A stretch of DNA of 64,000 bases from an uncultured Pelagibacteraceae bacterium (GCA_902545405.1 CACCFT010000001.1:124001-188000), one strand, 5' to 3'; positions 17,671 through 30,161 are shown, counted from the stretch's first letter. Notes: generated by a model not told the origin, from the letters alone. Program-made: numbers and translations.

Positions 17671-18365
17671 TGTTAGAAGCTCGTATATTCACACTCTATC
17701 CAGATTTTTTTCCAGGTTATTTAGGTCAAGGTATTTTTGGTAAAGCACTATCAGAGAATAAATGGAAAATAGATACTGTGGATATAAGAGAGTATGCATT
17801 TGATAAACATAAAACTGTTGATGACACTCCCTATGGAGGAGGTGAAGGTATGTTAATGAAAGCAGATGTATTAGCAAAATCAATAGATATGAATGTTAAA
17901 GATGGCGAAAAGATTATTTATCTAAGTCCGAAGGGTAAGTTGTTCAATCATCAATTAGCAAAACAACTATCTCAAGAAAAAACAATAAATATAATTTGTG
18001 GACACTTTGAAGGAGTTGATGAAAGATTATTAAAAACAAGAAATATTGAGGAAGTAAGTATAGGAGACTTTGTTTTATCTGGAGGTGAAGGAGCTTCATT
18101 TGTAATTCTTGATGCAATTTTAAGATTTATTCCTGGTATTCTTGGCAATACAAATTCAGCTAAGGAAGAAAGTTTTGAAAACGGACTTTTAGAGTATCCT
18201 CAATTTACAAAACCTCAAATATGGGAGGAAAAAAGTGTTCCAGATGTGCTATTATCAGGGGATCACGCCAAAATTAAAGACTGGCGTTTATCTCAATCTG
18301 AGGCTATAACACGCGACCGAAGACCAGATTTGTGGCAATTATATAAAAAGACTAAAGAGAATTAA
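17670..18365 (+). CDS. trmD: tRNA (guanine-N1)-methyltransferase TrmD
   Basis: [43 protein letters not shown] motifs. Confidence 0.95.
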   Translation: MLEARIFTLYPDFFPGYLGQGIFGKALSENKWKIDTVDIREYAFDKHKTVDDTPYGGGEGMLMKADVLAKSIDMNVKDGEKIIYLSPKGKLFNHQLAKQLSQEKTINIICGHFEGVDERLLKTRNIEEVSIGDFVLSGGEGASFVILDAILRFIPGILGNTNSAKEESFENGLLEYPQFTKPQIWEEKSVPDVLLSGDHAKIKDWRLSQSEAITRDRRPDLWQLYKKTKEN

Positions 18366-18366
18366 A

Positions 18367-18948
18367 ATGAAGACAATTGAAGAAATTAATCAATCTAAAG
18401 TAAAAAAAATTATTTCTGAGAGAAAGCATCCAGAATTTTTCCCAGGGGACATTGTTAAAGTTGGAGTTAGAATAACTGAGGGAAAAAGAGATCGTATTCA
18501 ATATTTTGAAGGTGTGTGTATTGCAAAAAAAAATAGAGATATCAATTCTTCTTTTACTGTAAGAAAAATTTCTTTTGGTGAGGGTGTGGAAAGAACATTT
18601 GCTTTATATAGTCCGATTGTAGATACAATTAAAGTTGTAAGGTCAGGAAAAGTTAGAAGAGCCAAGTTATATTATTTGAGAGATAGAACAGGTAAATCTG
18701 CAAGAATTGCAGAAAAAATTAAAAAGAAAATAGGTATAGATGTTGAAACTAAAATTCACGAAGTAACAGAAGAAAATGTTATGCCTGATACAGAACAGAA
18801 AACAGCAGATAGCCAACAAGATTCCAATAAAGATGCTCCAAAAGTAGAAGCAAAAAAACCAGAAGAAAAAAAAGAAACTAAAGAAGAAACCCCATCAGTG
18901 GAAAAAAAAACTGATGAAAAAAAAGAAAATCCTGAAGTAAAAAAATAA
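18367..18948 (+). CDS. rplS: 50S ribosomal protein L19 with Lys/Glu-rich C-terminal extension
   Basis: [59 protein letters not shown]-like core; charged tail about 65 aa. Confidence 0.94.
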   Translation: MKTIEEINQSKVKKIISERKHPEFFPGDIVKVGVRITEGKRDRIQYFEGVCIAKKNRDINSSFTVRKISFGEGVERTFALYSPIVDTIKVVRSGKVRRAKLYYLRDRTGKSARIAEKIKKKIGIDVETKIHEVTEENVMPDTEQKTADSQQDSNKDAPKVEAKKPEEKKETKEETPSVEKKTDEKKENPEVKK

Positions 18949-18957
18949 TTTTTTACA

Positions 18958-20361
18958 ATGCCTCAAACTATATACGATAAAATATGGAATGATCATCTTG
19001 TTCATCAACAAGAGGATGGGACTTCACTTTTATTTGTTGATAGACATTTAATTCATGAAGTTACTAGTCCACAAGCATTTGAAGGTTTAAGAAATTCTAA
19101 TAGAAAAGTTAGACAACCTTCTTTAACTTTAGCAGTAGCAGATCATAATGTTCCAACAACGGATAGATCAGTGCCTATTACTGACGAAGATTCAAAAATA
19201 CAAATTGAGACACTAGAAAAAAACTGTGCAGAATTTGGAATAAATCTTTTTGGAATGAATGATAAAAGACAAGGAATAGTTCATATTATTGGTCCAGAAC
19301 AGGGATTTACACAACCAGGAACGATTATTGTTTGTGGTGATAGTCACACTGCTACGCACGGAGCATTTGGTGCATTAGCATTCGGAATTGGAACTTCGGA
19401 AGTGGAACATGTCTTGGCAACACAGACTTTAGTTCAAAAAAAATCAAAAAATTTTAGAATAAACGTTAATGGATCTCTTCCTGTTGGAGTAACATCTAAG
19501 GATGTAATATTACAAATAATCGGAAAAATTGGTACAGCTGGTGGAACTGGTTATGTAATTGAATATGCTGGAAACTTAATTTCGAATTTAAGTGTCGAAC
19601 AAAGAATGACTATTTGCAATATGACAATTGAAGGTGGAGCAAGGGCTGGACTTATAGAACCAGATGAAAAAGTTTTTAATTATTTAAAAGGTAAACCAAT
19701 GTCTCCAAAGAATTCAAATTGGGACAAAGCATTAGAATATTGGAGTAAATTAAAGTCTGATGGTGATGCAGTATTTGACAAAGAAATCAGTCTTGAGGGC
19801 AAAGATATTAAACCAATGGTAACTTGGGGAACTTCGCCTCAGGATGTAGTAGATATTGATGGAATTGTTCCCGATCCTGAGAATGAGCAAAACGAAGACA
19901 GAAAAAATTCTATTAACAGGTCATTAAAATATATGGGTTTAAAGCCGAAAACTAAAATAAAAGATATTAAAATTGATAAAGTTTTTATTGGAAGTTGCAC
20001 AAATGGAAGAATTGAAGATTTAAGAGAAGCTGCAAAAATATTAAAAGATAAAAAAATTGCTTCTCATGTAAATGCAATGATAGTTCCTGGTTCAGGATTA
20101 GTAAAACAACAAGCAGAGCAAGAAGGTTTAGATGTAATATTTAAAAATTCTGGATTTGAATGGCGTGAGCCAGGTTGCTCAATGTGTTTAGCTATGAATG
20201 CAGATAAGTTGAAGCCAGAAGAAAGATGTGCATCAACATCAAATAGAAATTTCGAAGGAAGACAAGGACGAGGTGGAAGAACTCATTTAGTTAGTCCAGC
20301 TATGGCTGCTGCAGCTGCTATATCTGGAAATTTAGATGATGTTAGAAAATACAATAGTTAA
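18958..20361 (+). CDS. leuC: 3-isopropylmalate dehydratase large subunit
   Basis: [62 protein letters not shown]. Confidence 0.96.
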   Translation: MPQTIYDKIWNDHLVHQQEDGTSLLFVDRHLIHEVTSPQAFEGLRNSNRKVRQPSLTLAVADHNVPTTDRSVPITDEDSKIQIETLEKNCAEFGINLFGMNDKRQGIVHIIGPEQGFTQPGTIIVCGDSHTATHGAFGALAFGIGTSEVEHVLATQTLVQKKSKNFRINVNGSLPVGVTSKDVILQIIGKIGTAGGTGYVIEYAGNLISNLSVEQRMTICNMTIEGGARAGLIEPDEKVFNYLKGKPMSPKNSNWDKALEYWSKLKSDGDAVFDKEISLEGKDIKPMVTWGTSPQDVVDIDGIVPDPENEQNEDRKNSINRSLKYMGLKPKTKIKDIKIDKVFIGSCTNGRIEDLREAAKILKDKKIASHVNAMIVPGSGLVKQQAEQEGLDVIFKNSGFEWREPGCSMCLAMNADKLKPEERCASTSNRNFEGRQGRGGRTHLVSPAMAAAAAISGNLDDVRKYNS

Positions 20362-20967
20362 ATGAACAAATTCTCAACATTAAAAAGTATTCCTGCATAT
20401 TTACCAATTGTAAATATCGATACAGATATGATTATTCCAAAGCAATTTTTAAAAACAATAAAAAGAACAGGACTTGGAAAAAATTTATTTTATGAAATGA
20501 GATATGACGAAGAAGGTAAAGTAATAGATGACTTTATCTTAAATAAATCTCCATATGATAATTCTAAGATTTTAATTGCAGGGAATAATTTTGGATGTGG
20601 ATCATCTAGAGAACACGCGCCATGGGCACTTTTAGACTTTGGTATCACTTGCGTTATAAGTACTAGTTACGCAGATATATTTTATAATAATTGTTTTAAA
20701 AATGGAATATTGCCTATTAAAGTTAATGATGAACAGATAAAAGAACTTTCTGAATATTCTAAGAGACAAGAAGAAATTGCAATAAATTTACCAGATCAAA
20801 AAATAATTTTTGGGAATAAAGAAATCAAATTTGAATTAGATGAATTTAAAAAAAAATGTTTAATTGAGGGACTAGATGATATTGCACTGTCTTTGGAAAA
20901 GTCTAATAAAATAATTTCATTTGAAGAAAAATTAAAATCCACAAAGCCTTGGATATTTAATGATTAA
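20362..20967 (+). CDS. leuD: 3-isopropylmalate dehydratase small subunit
   Basis: [40 protein letters not shown]. Confidence 0.96.
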   Translation: MNKFSTLKSIPAYLPIVNIDTDMIIPKQFLKTIKRTGLGKNLFYEMRYDEEGKVIDDFILNKSPYDNSKILIAGNNFGCGSSREHAPWALLDFGITCVISTSYADIFYNNCFKNGILPIKVNDEQIKELSEYSKRQEEIAINLPDQKIIFGNKEIKFELDEFKKKCLIEGLDDIALSLEKSNKIISFEEKLKSTKPWIFND

Positions 20968-22069
20968 AGTCAAAAAAAGAAAATTCTTATTATTACCAGG
21001 TGATGGTATCGGTCCCGAGGTTATTGGTGAAGTTAAAAAAATTATAACTTGGTTTAATGTAAATAAATCTCTTGATTTTGATATGGAAGAGGCCTTAGTT
21101 GGAGGAGCATCTTACGACAAGCACGGAACACCGATTACAGATGAAGTATTTTATAAATCATTAGAATGTGAAGCAGTCATTTTAGGAGCTGTGGGTGGAC
21201 CAAAATATGATAATTTAGATTTTTCCAAAAGACCTGAGAGAGCTCTTCTTAAGCTAAGAAAAGAATTAAAATTATTTGCAAATTTGAGGCCTGCAATTTG
21301 TTTTAAACAATTAGTTGAGGCATCTACCCTAAAACCTGAAATCGTATCAGGTCTAGACATCATGATTGTTAGAGAATTGACAGGTGGCATTTATTTTGGT
21401 GAGCCGAGAGGCATTAAGCCAATTGATAATGGTGAACGTAAAGGAATAAACACTCATACTTATACTTCATCAGAAATTAAAAGAGTTGCTAGAGTTGCAT
21501 TCGATCTAGCAAAGAAGAGAAACAATAAAGTTACTTCCTGTGAAAAATCGAATGTTATGGAAGCAGGTCAATTATGGAAAGAGGAAGTTCAAAATCTTCA
21601 CGATAAAGAATTTAAAGATGTTGAATTAAATCATATGCTTGCAGATAATTGTGCAATGCAACTTTTGAGAAATCCAAAGCAATTTGATGTAATTGTGACA
21701 GATAATTTGTTTGGTGATATGTTGTCAGATGAAGCATCTATGCTGACGGGATCTTTAGGTTTATTACCTTCAGCTTCTTTGGGTGCAAAAAATAAAGATG
21801 GTGAAATGAGAGCAATGTATGAGCCTGTTCATGGATCTGCTCCAGATATTGCTGGAAAAGGAATTGCAAATCCAATTGCAACCATCTTGAGTTTTGCAAT
21901 GGCCCTGAGGTACTCTCTTGACTTAGATAAAGAGGCTGATGACTTAGAAAAAGCAGTGCAAAATGTACTAGATGATGGGTTAAGAACTAGAGATATTATG
22001 TCAAAAGGAACAAAAGAAATTTCAACTTCTGGTATGGGAGATGCGATTATTGCATATTTGCAAAAATAA
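20960..22069 (+). CDS. leuB: 3-isopropylmalate dehydrogenase
   Basis: [51 protein letters not shown]. Confidence 0.96.
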   Translation: MIKVKKRKFLLLPGDGIGPEVIGEVKKIITWFNVNKSLDFDMEEALVGGASYDKHGTPITDEVFYKSLECEAVILGAVGGPKYDNLDFSKRPERALLKLRKELKLFANLRPAICFKQLVEASTLKPEIVSGLDIMIVRELTGGIYFGEPRGIKPIDNGERKGINTHTYTSSEIKRVARVAFDLAKKRNNKVTSCEKSNVMEAGQLWKEEVQNLHDKEFKDVELNHMLADNCAMQLLRNPKQFDVIVTDNLFGDMLSDEASMLTGSLGLLPSASLGAKNKDGEMRAMYEPVHGSAPDIAGKGIANPIATILSFAMALRYSLDLDKEADDLEKAVQNVLDDGLRTRDIMSKGTKEISTSGMGDAIIAYLQK

Positions 22070-22101
22070 AAAAATTAACTTAATTTGATACTATTAAATT
22101 T

Positions 22102-23862
22102 ATGACTGTTTATTCCGCACCTGTGAAAGATATGATGTTCTTATTTGAACATCTAAAAGATAATAAAAATTATAACGAAATTGAAAAATATAAAGAAGTC
22201 ACTTCTGATTTAGTAAAAGATATCTTAGAGGAAGCTGCAAAAATTAATGAAGAAATGCTTCTTCCTTTAGCAAAAGCTGGAGACGAAAATCCTTGTGTCT
22301 ATGAAAATGGAGTAGTTAGAACCCCTCCAGGTTATAAAGAGGCATATTCAAAATTTATAGAAGATGGATGGGTATCTTTAACTTGTGATCAAAAATATGG
22401 TGGTCAAGGAATGCCAAAAACTGTAAGTGCTTTTTTTGATGAAATGCTTTCATCATCAAGTTTATCTTTTAAATTATATAGTGAATTAAGTATAGGTGCA
22501 TACAATTGTATTTTGAGTCATGCAACTGAAGAAATCAAAAACACATATCTTCCTAAAATTGTTGAGGGTAAATGGAGTGGGACAATGTGTTTAACAGAGC
22601 CTCAATGTGGAACAGATTTAGGATTAATAAAAACAAAGGCAATTAAAAATGAAAATGGTACTTATAATATAAGTGGACAAAAAATCTTTATTACTTCTGG
22701 TGACCACGATTTAACTGAAAATATTATACACCTTGTTTTAGCAAGAACGCAGGACGCACCAAAAGGAACGAAGGGAATAAGTTTATTTTTAGTACCAAAA
22801 TATGAAATTAATGATGATGGATCAATTGGTCCAAGAAACGGCGTCAATACTGTTTCAATTGAATCAAAAATGGGTATTAAAGGTTCACCCGCATGTGTAT
22901 TAAGTTTTGATGATGCCAAAGGGTATATGATCGGACCAGAGAACAAAGGCTTAAATTCTATGTTTACAATGATGAACTTAGAAAGAATCGTTGTCGGTAT
23001 ACAAGGATTAGGTCTATCTGAAACAGCTTATCAAACTGCTTTAAGTTATTCTAAAGAGAGAAAACAAGGTAAATCAAATAATAATTCTAATGGAGAAACA
23101 GATTTAATTATTAAGCACGCAGATATTCGAAGAAGTTTATTAAATATGAAGTCTATAATTGAGGGAGAAAGATCCTTATCTTTTTGGATGGCTCAGCAGG
23201 TAGATGTAAGCTTAAGTCATAGTTCAGAGGAAGTAAAAAAAGATGCATCGGATATTGTAGGTCTTATGACCCCAGTAATTAAGTCATTTTTTACAGATAT
23301 GGGTATGGAAATAACCAATGAAGCAATTCAGGTTTTTGGTGGCTACGGTTATACCAAAGACCAAGGGATAGAACAATTATTTAGAGATAATAGAATTACA
23401 CCTATTTACGAAGGAACTAATTCTGTGCAGGCAATTGATTTTGTATTTAGAAAAATTAGTCAGAAAAAAGTTTTTGAAAATTTTATGAAATATGTAGATA
23501 CAGAAATTCAAAATTGTTCAAAAGTAGACAATTTAAATGAACATGTAAAAAAAATATCTGAATTAAAAAATATATTGTCAGATTTCACGGACTGGATATC
23601 TCCTAATGGCAATACGCCAAAAGACGATATAAGCGCATCATGTAACGATTATTTAAGATTTTTTGGTTATTTTTGTCTTTCATTTATATGGCTAAAAACA
23701 ATGAGAAAAAGCTATGAAAATTTGGAAAACAATAAAGAGTTTTATGAAGATAAATTAAATACAGGAAATTATTATTTTGACAAAATTTTGCCTAGAGCTG
23801 AGAGCCATTATAAATCTGCTATTTCTGGTAGTAAATATACTATGAGCGCAAAATTTAACTGA
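22102..23862 (+). CDS. dmdC: Acyl-CoA dehydrogenase, probable 3-methylmercaptopropionyl-CoA dehydrogenase
   Basis: ACAD motifs MCLTEPQCGTDLG and IQVFGGYGYTKDQGIEQLFRDNRITPIYEGTNSVQAIDF; located directly before dmdB-like and dmdA-like genes. Confidence 0.87.
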   Translation: MTVYSAPVKDMMFLFEHLKDNKNYNEIEKYKEVTSDLVKDILEEAAKINEEMLLPLAKAGDENPCVYENGVVRTPPGYKEAYSKFIEDGWVSLTCDQKYGGQGMPKTVSAFFDEMLSSSSLSFKLYSELSIGAYNCILSHATEEIKNTYLPKIVEGKWSGTMCLTEPQCGTDLGLIKTKAIKNENGTYNISGQKIFITSGDHDLTENIIHLVLARTQDAPKGTKGISLFLVPKYEINDDGSIGPRNGVNTVSIESKMGIKGSPACVLSFDDAKGYMIGPENKGLNSMFTMMNLERIVVGIQGLGLSETAYQTALSYSKERKQGKSNNNSNGETDLIIKHADIRRSLLNMKSIIEGERSLSFWMAQQVDVSLSHSSEEVKKDASDIVGLMTPVIKSFFTDMGMEITNEAIQVFGGYGYTKDQGIEQLFRDNRITPIYEGTNSVQAIDFVFRKISQKKVFENFMKYVDTEIQNCSKVDNLNEHVKKISELKNILSDFTDWISPNGNTPKDDISASCNDYLRFFGYFCLSFIWLKTMRKSYENLENNKEFYEDKLNTGNYYFDKILPRAESHYKSAISGSKYTMSAKFN

Positions 23863-25490
23863 TGAATAAATATAATCAGAACTTAGATAAAAATCCTTCA
23901 AATTATGTCCCGTTAACACCGCTTAGCTTTCTAGAAAGAGCAAAAGACATTTATCCAAATTATGAGGCTTTAGTATATGAAACAAAATCTTTCACATGGA
24001 CTGAAGTATTTAACAGGTGTATCAAATTTGCAAGTGCACTAGAGAAAATTGGTATTGTTGAAGGAGACACAGTTTCAGTTATGACCTTTAATACTCCAGA
24101 GATTTTTGAAGCACATTATTCTGTTCCTATGACAGGAGCCGTTTTAAATACAATTAATTCAAGACTTGATGCAAAAACTGTTGCTTATATTTTAGAACAC
24201 AGTGAAGCAAAAGTATTAATAATAGATAGACAATTGCATGCAGTTGCAGAAAAGGCTTTATCAACTTTAAAAGAAAAACCAATCGTAATTGATGTTCAAG
24301 ATGATTTTGCTGACCAATCCTTGTTAAAAAAAATTGGAGATAGAGAATATGAGGAATTTTTAAGCACTGGTGATGAAAATTATATTTGGAAAAAACCAAA
24401 GGATGAATGGCAAGCAATTTCTTTAAGTTATACGTCTGGAACAACTGGAAATCCAAAAGGTGTTGTTTATCATCATAGAGGTTCTTATTTAATGTCAACA
24501 GGTAGTGCTGTTGCTTGGAATATGCCAAATAGATTAAATTTTTTAACAGTTGTACCAATGTTCCACTGTAATGGATGGGGGTACCCGTGGACAATACCAA
24601 TGTTAAATGGAAAAACAGTTTGTTTAAGAGCTATTGATGTAAAAAAAATATTTGAATTAATTGAAAAGCACGACATTACCCATTTTGGAGGTGCACCTAT
24701 TGTACTTAATATGATAACAGGTGCATCACAAAATGATATCAAAGAATTAAAAAACAAAGTTTATGTTTTAACTGCTGGAGCACCACCTCCAAGTATTATT
24801 TTCAAAAAAATGAAAGCATTAGGATTTGAGGTAATGCATGTCTATGGTTTAACAGAAACATATGGACATGTTTTACAATGTGCTTGGAATGATGAATGGA
24901 ATAGTTTTGAAGAAGACAAAATTAATGAAATTAAAGCAAGACAAGGTGTGAGATTTCCAAACACAGAAGGAGTGGTTGTTTTAGATCCAGAAACTATGAA
25001 ACCCGTGCCTATGGATGGAGAAACCATTGGCGAGATAATGATCAAAGGTAATGTTGTTATGAAAGGGTATTTTAAAGACAAAGAGGCCACTGAAAAGGCT
25101 ATGAAAGATGGATGGTTTCACTCTGGTGATTTGGCAGTTATTTATCCAGATGGATACATCAAGGTTAAAGATAGGTCGAAAGATATTATTATTTCAGGTG
25201 GAGAGAATATTTCTTCTATCGAAATCGAAAACACACTTTCTAAGCACCCAGCTGTTTCAATTGTCGCTGTAGTAGCAAAACCAGATGAGAAATGGGGAGA
25301 AGTTCCATGCGCATTTATAGAGAAAGTGGCAGATAAAGAGACAAATGAAAAAGAATTAATCGATTTTTGTAGAGAAACTTTAGCAGGGTTCAAAATTCCA
25401 AAAAAAATAGACTTCTGTGAACTTCCAAAAACATCAACAGGTAAAATCCAAAAATTTGAATTAAGAAAAAGAGCTAAGGAACTTACTTAG
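23862..25490 (+). CDS. dmdB: Acyl-CoA ligase, probable 3-methylmercaptopropionate-CoA ligase
   Basis: SLSYTSGTTGNPKGVVYHHRG; PMFHCNGWGYPWT; next to dmdA and dmdC. Confidence 0.87.
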   Translation: MNKYNQNLDKNPSNYVPLTPLSFLERAKDIYPNYEALVYETKSFTWTEVFNRCIKFASALEKIGIVEGDTVSVMTFNTPEIFEAHYSVPMTGAVLNTINSRLDAKTVAYILEHSEAKVLIIDRQLHAVAEKALSTLKEKPIVIDVQDDFADQSLLKKIGDREYEEFLSTGDENYIWKKPKDEWQAISLSYTSGTTGNPKGVVYHHRGSYLMSTGSAVAWNMPNRLNFLTVVPMFHCNGWGYPWTIPMLNGKTVCLRAIDVKKIFELIEKHDITHFGGAPIVLNMITGASQNDIKELKNKVYVLTAGAPPPSIIFKKMKALGFEVMHVYGLTETYGHVLQCAWNDEWNSFEEDKINEIKARQGVRFPNTEGVVVLDPETMKPVPMDGETIGEIMIKGNVVMKGYFKDKEATEKAMKDGWFHSGDLAVIYPDGYIKVKDRSKDIIISGGENISSIEIENTLSKHPAVSIVAVVAKPDEKWGEVPCAFIEKVADKETNEKELIDFCRETLAGFKIPKKIDFCELPKTSTGKIQKFELRKRAKELT

Positions 25491-25555
25491 ATTTCTTTCA
25501 AATAAACAACTTACTTTCTTTACAAATAGATAAAAAGATGACACTAAGCTAAAAA

Positions 25556-26665
25556 ATGAAAAACTTTTCTATTGCAAAATCAAGAAGACTTAGAGGTACG
25601 CCTTATACATCAAGAATTGAAAAACAAGGTGTTACAGCTTACACAATATACAATCATATGTTGCTTCCTGCTGCATTTGGTTCTTTAGAAGACTCATATC
25701 ATCATTTAAAAGAGCATGTTCAAGTTTGGGATGTGGCTGCTGAAAGACAAGTAGAGATTACTGGAAAAGATGCTGCAAAATTGGTTCAACTTATGACTTG
25801 TAGAGATCTTTCGAAATCAAAAGATGGAAGATGTTATTATTGTCCAATCATAGATGATAATGCTGGATTAATTAATGATCCAGTTGTTCTAAGATTTAAT
25901 GAGAATAAATGGTGGGTTTCTATTGCAGATACGGATGTAATCTTATTTGCAAAAGGATTGGCAATTGGAAATAAATTTGATGTAAATATTATCGAACCCG
26001 AAGTTGACATTATGGCTGTGCAAGGGCCTAAATCTTTTAAATTGATGGAAAAAGTTTTTGGAGAAAAGATAACAAAATTAAAATTTTTTGGTTTTGATTA
26101 TTTTGATTTTGTTGGAGCCAAACATTTAATTGCTCAATCAGGATGGTCTAAACAAGGTGGATATGAAATTTATGTAGAGAATAATGAGGCGGGTTTAAAA
26201 CTATACGATCATTTATTTGAAATTGGAGATGAGTTTAATATTAGAGCAGGATGTCCTAATTTAATTGAACGTATCGAAAGTGGATTACTTTCTCAAGGAA
26301 ACGATATGGACAATGGAGACAACCCATACGAATGTGGCTTTGATAAATATATTAATATTGATAGTGATGTTGAATTTTTAGGAAAAGAGCAATTAAAAAA
26401 AATAAAGTCTGAAGGAATTAAAAGAAAACTAATGGGCGTTAAAATTGATACTGATAAAATAAGCGTAACTGGTTCAATGAATTTAACAGATGAAAAAAAT
26501 AATATAATCGGAGAACTACGATCAGGTTGTTACAATCCAACTTTTAAACAGGTAATTGGTATAGCTATGATAAAAAAACCATATTTTGAAGCAAAGCAAA
26601 CATTCAAAATTGATATAAATGGTAATAGTTTTAACGGAACAGTTTGCGATTTACCTTTCATTTAG
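25556..26665 (+). CDS. dmdA: Dimethylsulfoniopropionate demethylase (GcvT-like fold)
   Basis: Near-identical in many blocks to the SAR11 DmdA I recall: [64 protein letters not shown]. Confidence 0.95.
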   Translation: MKNFSIAKSRRLRGTPYTSRIEKQGVTAYTIYNHMLLPAAFGSLEDSYHHLKEHVQVWDVAAERQVEITGKDAAKLVQLMTCRDLSKSKDGRCYYCPIIDDNAGLINDPVVLRFNENKWWVSIADTDVILFAKGLAIGNKFDVNIIEPEVDIMAVQGPKSFKLMEKVFGEKITKLKFFGFDYFDFVGAKHLIAQSGWSKQGGYEIYVENNEAGLKLYDHLFEIGDEFNIRAGCPNLIERIESGLLSQGNDMDNGDNPYECGFDKYINIDSDVEFLGKEQLKKIKSEGIKRKLMGVKIDTDKISVTGSMNLTDEKNNIIGELRSGCYNPTFKQVIGIAMIKKPYFEAKQTFKIDINGNSFNGTVCDLPFI

Positions 26666-26679
26666 TATAAATCTTTAAA

Positions 26680-27690
26680 ATGACTAATATAGCTATCATC
26701 GGTGCAACCGGTAATGTTGGAAGAAAGACACTAGAAGTTATAGAAAAAAAGGATATTAAATTTAATAACCTTTTTTTAGTAGCTTCTTCTAATAGTGCTG
26801 GAAAAAAAATAAGTTTTAAGGGCAAAGATTATGAAGTCCATGATCTTGAAAAATACGATTTTTCAAATGCAAATATAACTTTTTTTGCAGCAGGTGGTAA
26901 AATTGCAGAACAATATGCAGAAAGTGCAGCAAAATTAACAACTGTAATTGATAATTCTAGTTTTTTTAGAATGGATCCTGACGTTCCACTTATTGTACCT
27001 CAAGTGAATGCAGAAAAAATTAATGAAATGAAAAAAAATATTGTGGCAAATCCTAACTGCTCAACAGCTCAGTTAGTATTAGCTCTTAAACCATTACATG
27101 ATTTATATAAAATAAAAAGAGTAATAGTTTCCACCTATCAATCTGTTTCTGGAGGCGGAAAAGCACCTATGGATGAATTGATTGAACAAACTAAATCTTA
27201 TCTTGATGGAAATTCTGTTGAATCTAAAAATTTTACTAAACAAATAGCTTTCAATATCATTCCTCACATTGATGTTTTTTCGGATGATGGATACACAAAA
27301 GAAGAATTGAAAATGACTAATGAAACAAAAAAAATACTGGACAATAATATAGAGCTAACAGCTACGTGCGTTAGAATTCCTGTTCTTGTATCACATTCAG
27401 AATCAGTAAATATAGAGTTTGAAAATCCTTATTCTCTAGAACAAATCAGAGAAGCATTAAATAATGCTGATGGTTGTAGCGTTATAGATAAAAGAGAAAA
27501 TGGAGGATATAGTACACCAATAGAAGCAACTGGTAGTGATGAAACATTTATCTCAAGAATTAGAGATGATAAAACAAAAGAGAATTCAATTAATTTATGG
27601 ATCGTTTCAGATAACCTATTAAGAGGCGCCGCATTAAATTCTGTTGAAATTGCAGAAACAATAATGAAAGCAAATCAAAATGGAAAGTAA
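26680..27690 (+). CDS. asd: Aspartate-semialdehyde dehydrogenase
   Basis: IIGATGNVGRKTLEVIE; VANPNCSTAQLVLALKPL; SVSGGGKAPMDEL. Confidence 0.95.
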   Translation: MTNIAIIGATGNVGRKTLEVIEKKDIKFNNLFLVASSNSAGKKISFKGKDYEVHDLEKYDFSNANITFFAAGGKIAEQYAESAAKLTTVIDNSSFFRMDPDVPLIVPQVNAEKINEMKKNIVANPNCSTAQLVLALKPLHDLYKIKRVIVSTYQSVSGGGKAPMDELIEQTKSYLDGNSVESKNFTKQIAFNIIPHIDVFSDDGYTKEELKMTNETKKILDNNIELTATCVRIPVLVSHSESVNIEFENPYSLEQIREALNNADGCSVIDKRENGGYSTPIEATGSDETFISRIRDDKTKENSINLWIVSDNLLRGAALNSVEIAETIMKANQNGK

Positions 27691-28060
27691 TCCTTTATCT
27701 CCTCATATTCAAATTTATAGATGGCATGTATCATCTTTAGTTTCAATATCTCATAGAATTACAGGAATAATAAATATATTAGCAATAACTTTAATTTGTA
27801 TCTTTTTTATTTTTTTTTCATTTAGCGAAGGAAGTCATGAATTTATAAAATTATTCCTCCAATCTTTTTTTGGGAAATTTTTCATCTTGGGTATTACATG
27901 GTCTTTTAGTTTTCAAATCTTAAGTGAGATAAGACATTTAATTATGGATTTTGGTTATGGATTTGAGTTAAAAACCACAAAAATTACTGGCTTAATTGTA
28001 ATATTTGGATCTTTTATATTAACCGTTTCAATTTATTTAATAGGACGAAATTTATTTTAA
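27680..28060 (+). CDS. sdhC: Succinate dehydrogenase cytochrome b556 subunit
   Basis: PLSPHIQIYRWHVSSLVSISHRITGI; HLIMDFGYG heme-ligand region. Confidence 0.92.
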   Translation: MESNPLSPHIQIYRWHVSSLVSISHRITGIINILAITLICIFFIFFSFSEGSHEFIKLFLQSFFGKFFILGITWSFSFQILSEIRHLIMDFGYGFELKTTKITGLIVIFGSFILTVSIYLIGRNLF

Positions 28061-28389
28061 TGAGAGCAGTAACAAAAAAATGGGTATTTTTAAAAGTGAG
28101 TTCTCTCATATTAGTACCTTTGATGTTATGGTTTGCTTTAAATTTGGTTAGTATTTATGACAAAAGCTACTTAGAGATATTAACTTTTCTAACTTCTCAA
28201 CCTTCAAAGTTTATATTTAGTCTTTTTCTTATTTTTGCTTACTTTTTCTCGGCATTAAGCATCAGCGAGGTTTTTGAAGACTATATTAAAGATGAAAAAA
28301 TCAAAAATGCCGCAAACAAAGCTTTAAATTTTTTTGCTATAACAATTCCTTTAATTACAATATTTGCGGTATTTAAAATAACTATATGA
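28060..28389 (+). CDS. sdhD: Succinate dehydrogenase membrane anchor subunit
   Basis: Small 3-TM protein between sdhC and sdhA. Confidence 0.82.
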   Translation: MRAVTKKWVFLKVSSLILVPLMLWFALNLVSIYDKSYLEILTFLTSQPSKFIFSLFLIFAYFFSALSISEVFEDYIKDEKIKNAANKALNFFAITIPLITIFAVFKITI

Positions 28390-30161
28390 AATCTTATAAT
28401 ATTATAGATCATGAATACGATGTCGTTGTCCTTGGTGCTGGAGGTTCTGGCCTAAGAGCTGCGGTTGGCTTAAGTGAAGCTGGATTAAAAACTGCATGCA
28501 TTTCTAAAGTCTTTCCAACCAGAAGTCATACATCAGCTGCCCAAGGTGGAATTTCAGCAGCCCTTGGAAACATGGGAGAAGACGATTGGCGTTGGCATAT
28601 GTACGATACTGTAAAAGGAGCAGATTGGTTAGGCGATCAAGATAGTATTGAATATTTGTGTAAGGAAGCTCCAAAAGCAGTACTAGAATTAGAAAAGTAT
28701 GGTGTTCCTTTTAGTAGAACAGAAGATGGAAAAATTTATCAAAGACCATTTGGTGGAATGACAAAAAATTATGGAAATGGAATTGTACAAAGAACTTGTG
28801 CTGCAGCAGACAGAACTGGTCATGCAATTCTCCATACATTATATGGTCAAGCACTTAAACATAATACAGAATTTTTTATTGAATATTTTGCATTAGACTT
28901 AATTATGAAAGATGGACAATGCAAAGGTTTAATTGCTTGGAATTTAAATGATGGAACAATTCATCGTTTTAGATCTCACATAACAATTATAGCCACAGGG
29001 GGATATGGGAAGGTGTATTACTCAGCAACATCTGCACATACTTGTACTGGTGATGGTAATGCAATGGTATTAAGAGCTGGATTACCTCTTCAAGATATGG
29101 AGTTTGTACAATTTCACCCAACAGGAATATATGGACACGGAACACTTATTTCTGAAGGTGTAAGAGGTGAAGGTGGATATTTGGTAAACTCTAAAGGTGA
29201 AAGATTTATGGAGAGATATGCTCCCAACGCTAAAGATCTTGCATCGAGAGATGTAGTTAGCAGATCAATGTCTATTGAAATCAATGAGGGAAGAGGTGTT
29301 GGTAAAGATCAAGATCATGTTCATTTATATTTAAGTCATTTAGATAAAAAAGTTATTGAAGATAGATTGCCAGGCATTACTGAGGCAGCAAGATTATTTG
29401 CAAATGTAGATGTAACCAAAGAACCGATACCAGTTGTTCCAACAGTTCATTATAATATGGGTGGTATACCAACAAATTATAAAGCTGAAGTTTTAACTGT
29501 AAATGGATCTCAAAAAACAGTCACAGGTTTGATGGCGATCGGTGAGGCTGCGTGCGTATCTGTTCATGGAGCAAATAGATTAGGTTCAAATTCACTTATT
29601 GACTTGGTTGTTTTTGGAAGAGCAGCAGCAAAGAGAGCAGCGGAATTGGTAAAACCTGGAACGCCTCACGAAGAAGTTAGTGAAAGCGAAACTGAAAAAT
29701 GTCTAAATAGATTTGATAAACTAAGGTATGCAGAGGGAGATAATGGAACTGCTGAACTTAGACTGGCGATGCAAAAAACAATGCAGTCTAAATGTGCTGT
29801 ATTTAGAACTGAAAAGAATCTTAAAGAGGGTGTAGATGAGATCAGAAAAACATATGACGGTATGGAATCGATTTCTGTTAAAGATAAATCGTTGGTATTC
29901 AATACTGATTTAGTTGAGACTTTAGAATTTGATAATTTAATTAGACAAGCGATAACAACTGTAGATTCTGCATATCACAGAAAAGAAAGCAGAGGAGCTC
30001 ATGCTCGTGAAGATTATCCGAAAAGAAATGATGAAAAATTTATGAAACATACATTATCTTGGTGTGATGGAAAAAATACTAAAATTGAATACAGAGATGT
30101 ACATACTTCAACATTAACAAATGAAGTCCAATATTTTCCTCCACAAGAAAGAGTGTATTAA
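28386..30161 (+). CDS. sdhA: Succinate dehydrogenase flavoprotein subunit
   Basis: [53 protein letters not shown]. Confidence 0.97.
   Translation: MKSYNIIDHEYDVVVLGAGGSGLRAAVGLSEAGLKTACISKVFPTRSHTSAAQGGISAALGNMGEDDWRWHMYDTVKGADWLGDQDSIEYLCKEAPKAVLELEKYGVPFSRTEDGKIYQRPFGGMTKNYGNGIVQRTCAAADRTGHAILHTLYGQALKHNTEFFIEYFALDLIMKDGQCKGLIAWNLNDGTIHRFRSHITIIATGGYGKVYYSATSAHTCTGDGNAMVLRAGLPLQDMEFVQFHPTGIYGHGTLISEGVRGEGGYLVNSKGERFMERYAPNAKDLASRDVVSRSMSIEINEGRGVGKDQDHVHLYLSHLDKKVIEDRLPGITEAARLFANVDVTKEPIPVVPTVHYNMGGIPTNYKAEVLTVNGSQKTVTGLMAIGEAACVSVHGANRLGSNSLIDLVVFGRAAAKRAAELVKPGTPHEEVSESETEKCLNRFDKLRYAEGDNGTAELRLAMQKTMQSKCAVFRTEKNLKEGVDEIRKTYDGMESISVKDKSLVFNTDLVETLEFDNLIRQAITTVDSAYHRKESRGAHAREDYPKRNDEKFMKHTLSWCDGKNTKIEYRDVHTSTLTNEVQYFPPQERVY

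Noticed and set aside
17540-17743. + strand ORF with [10 protein letters not shown] repeats
   Set aside because: Alternate frame of the rpsP tail tandem repeat; repetition is explained by the S16 coding frame.
24154-24600. 148-aa reverse-strand ORF within dmdB
   Set aside because: Antisense to conserved acyl-CoA ligase motifs; His/Leu/Gln-rich artefact.
25491-25555. Riboswitch in front of dmdA
   Set aside because: 65 bp, AT-rich, no convincing stems or known aptamer consensus; at most a promoter.
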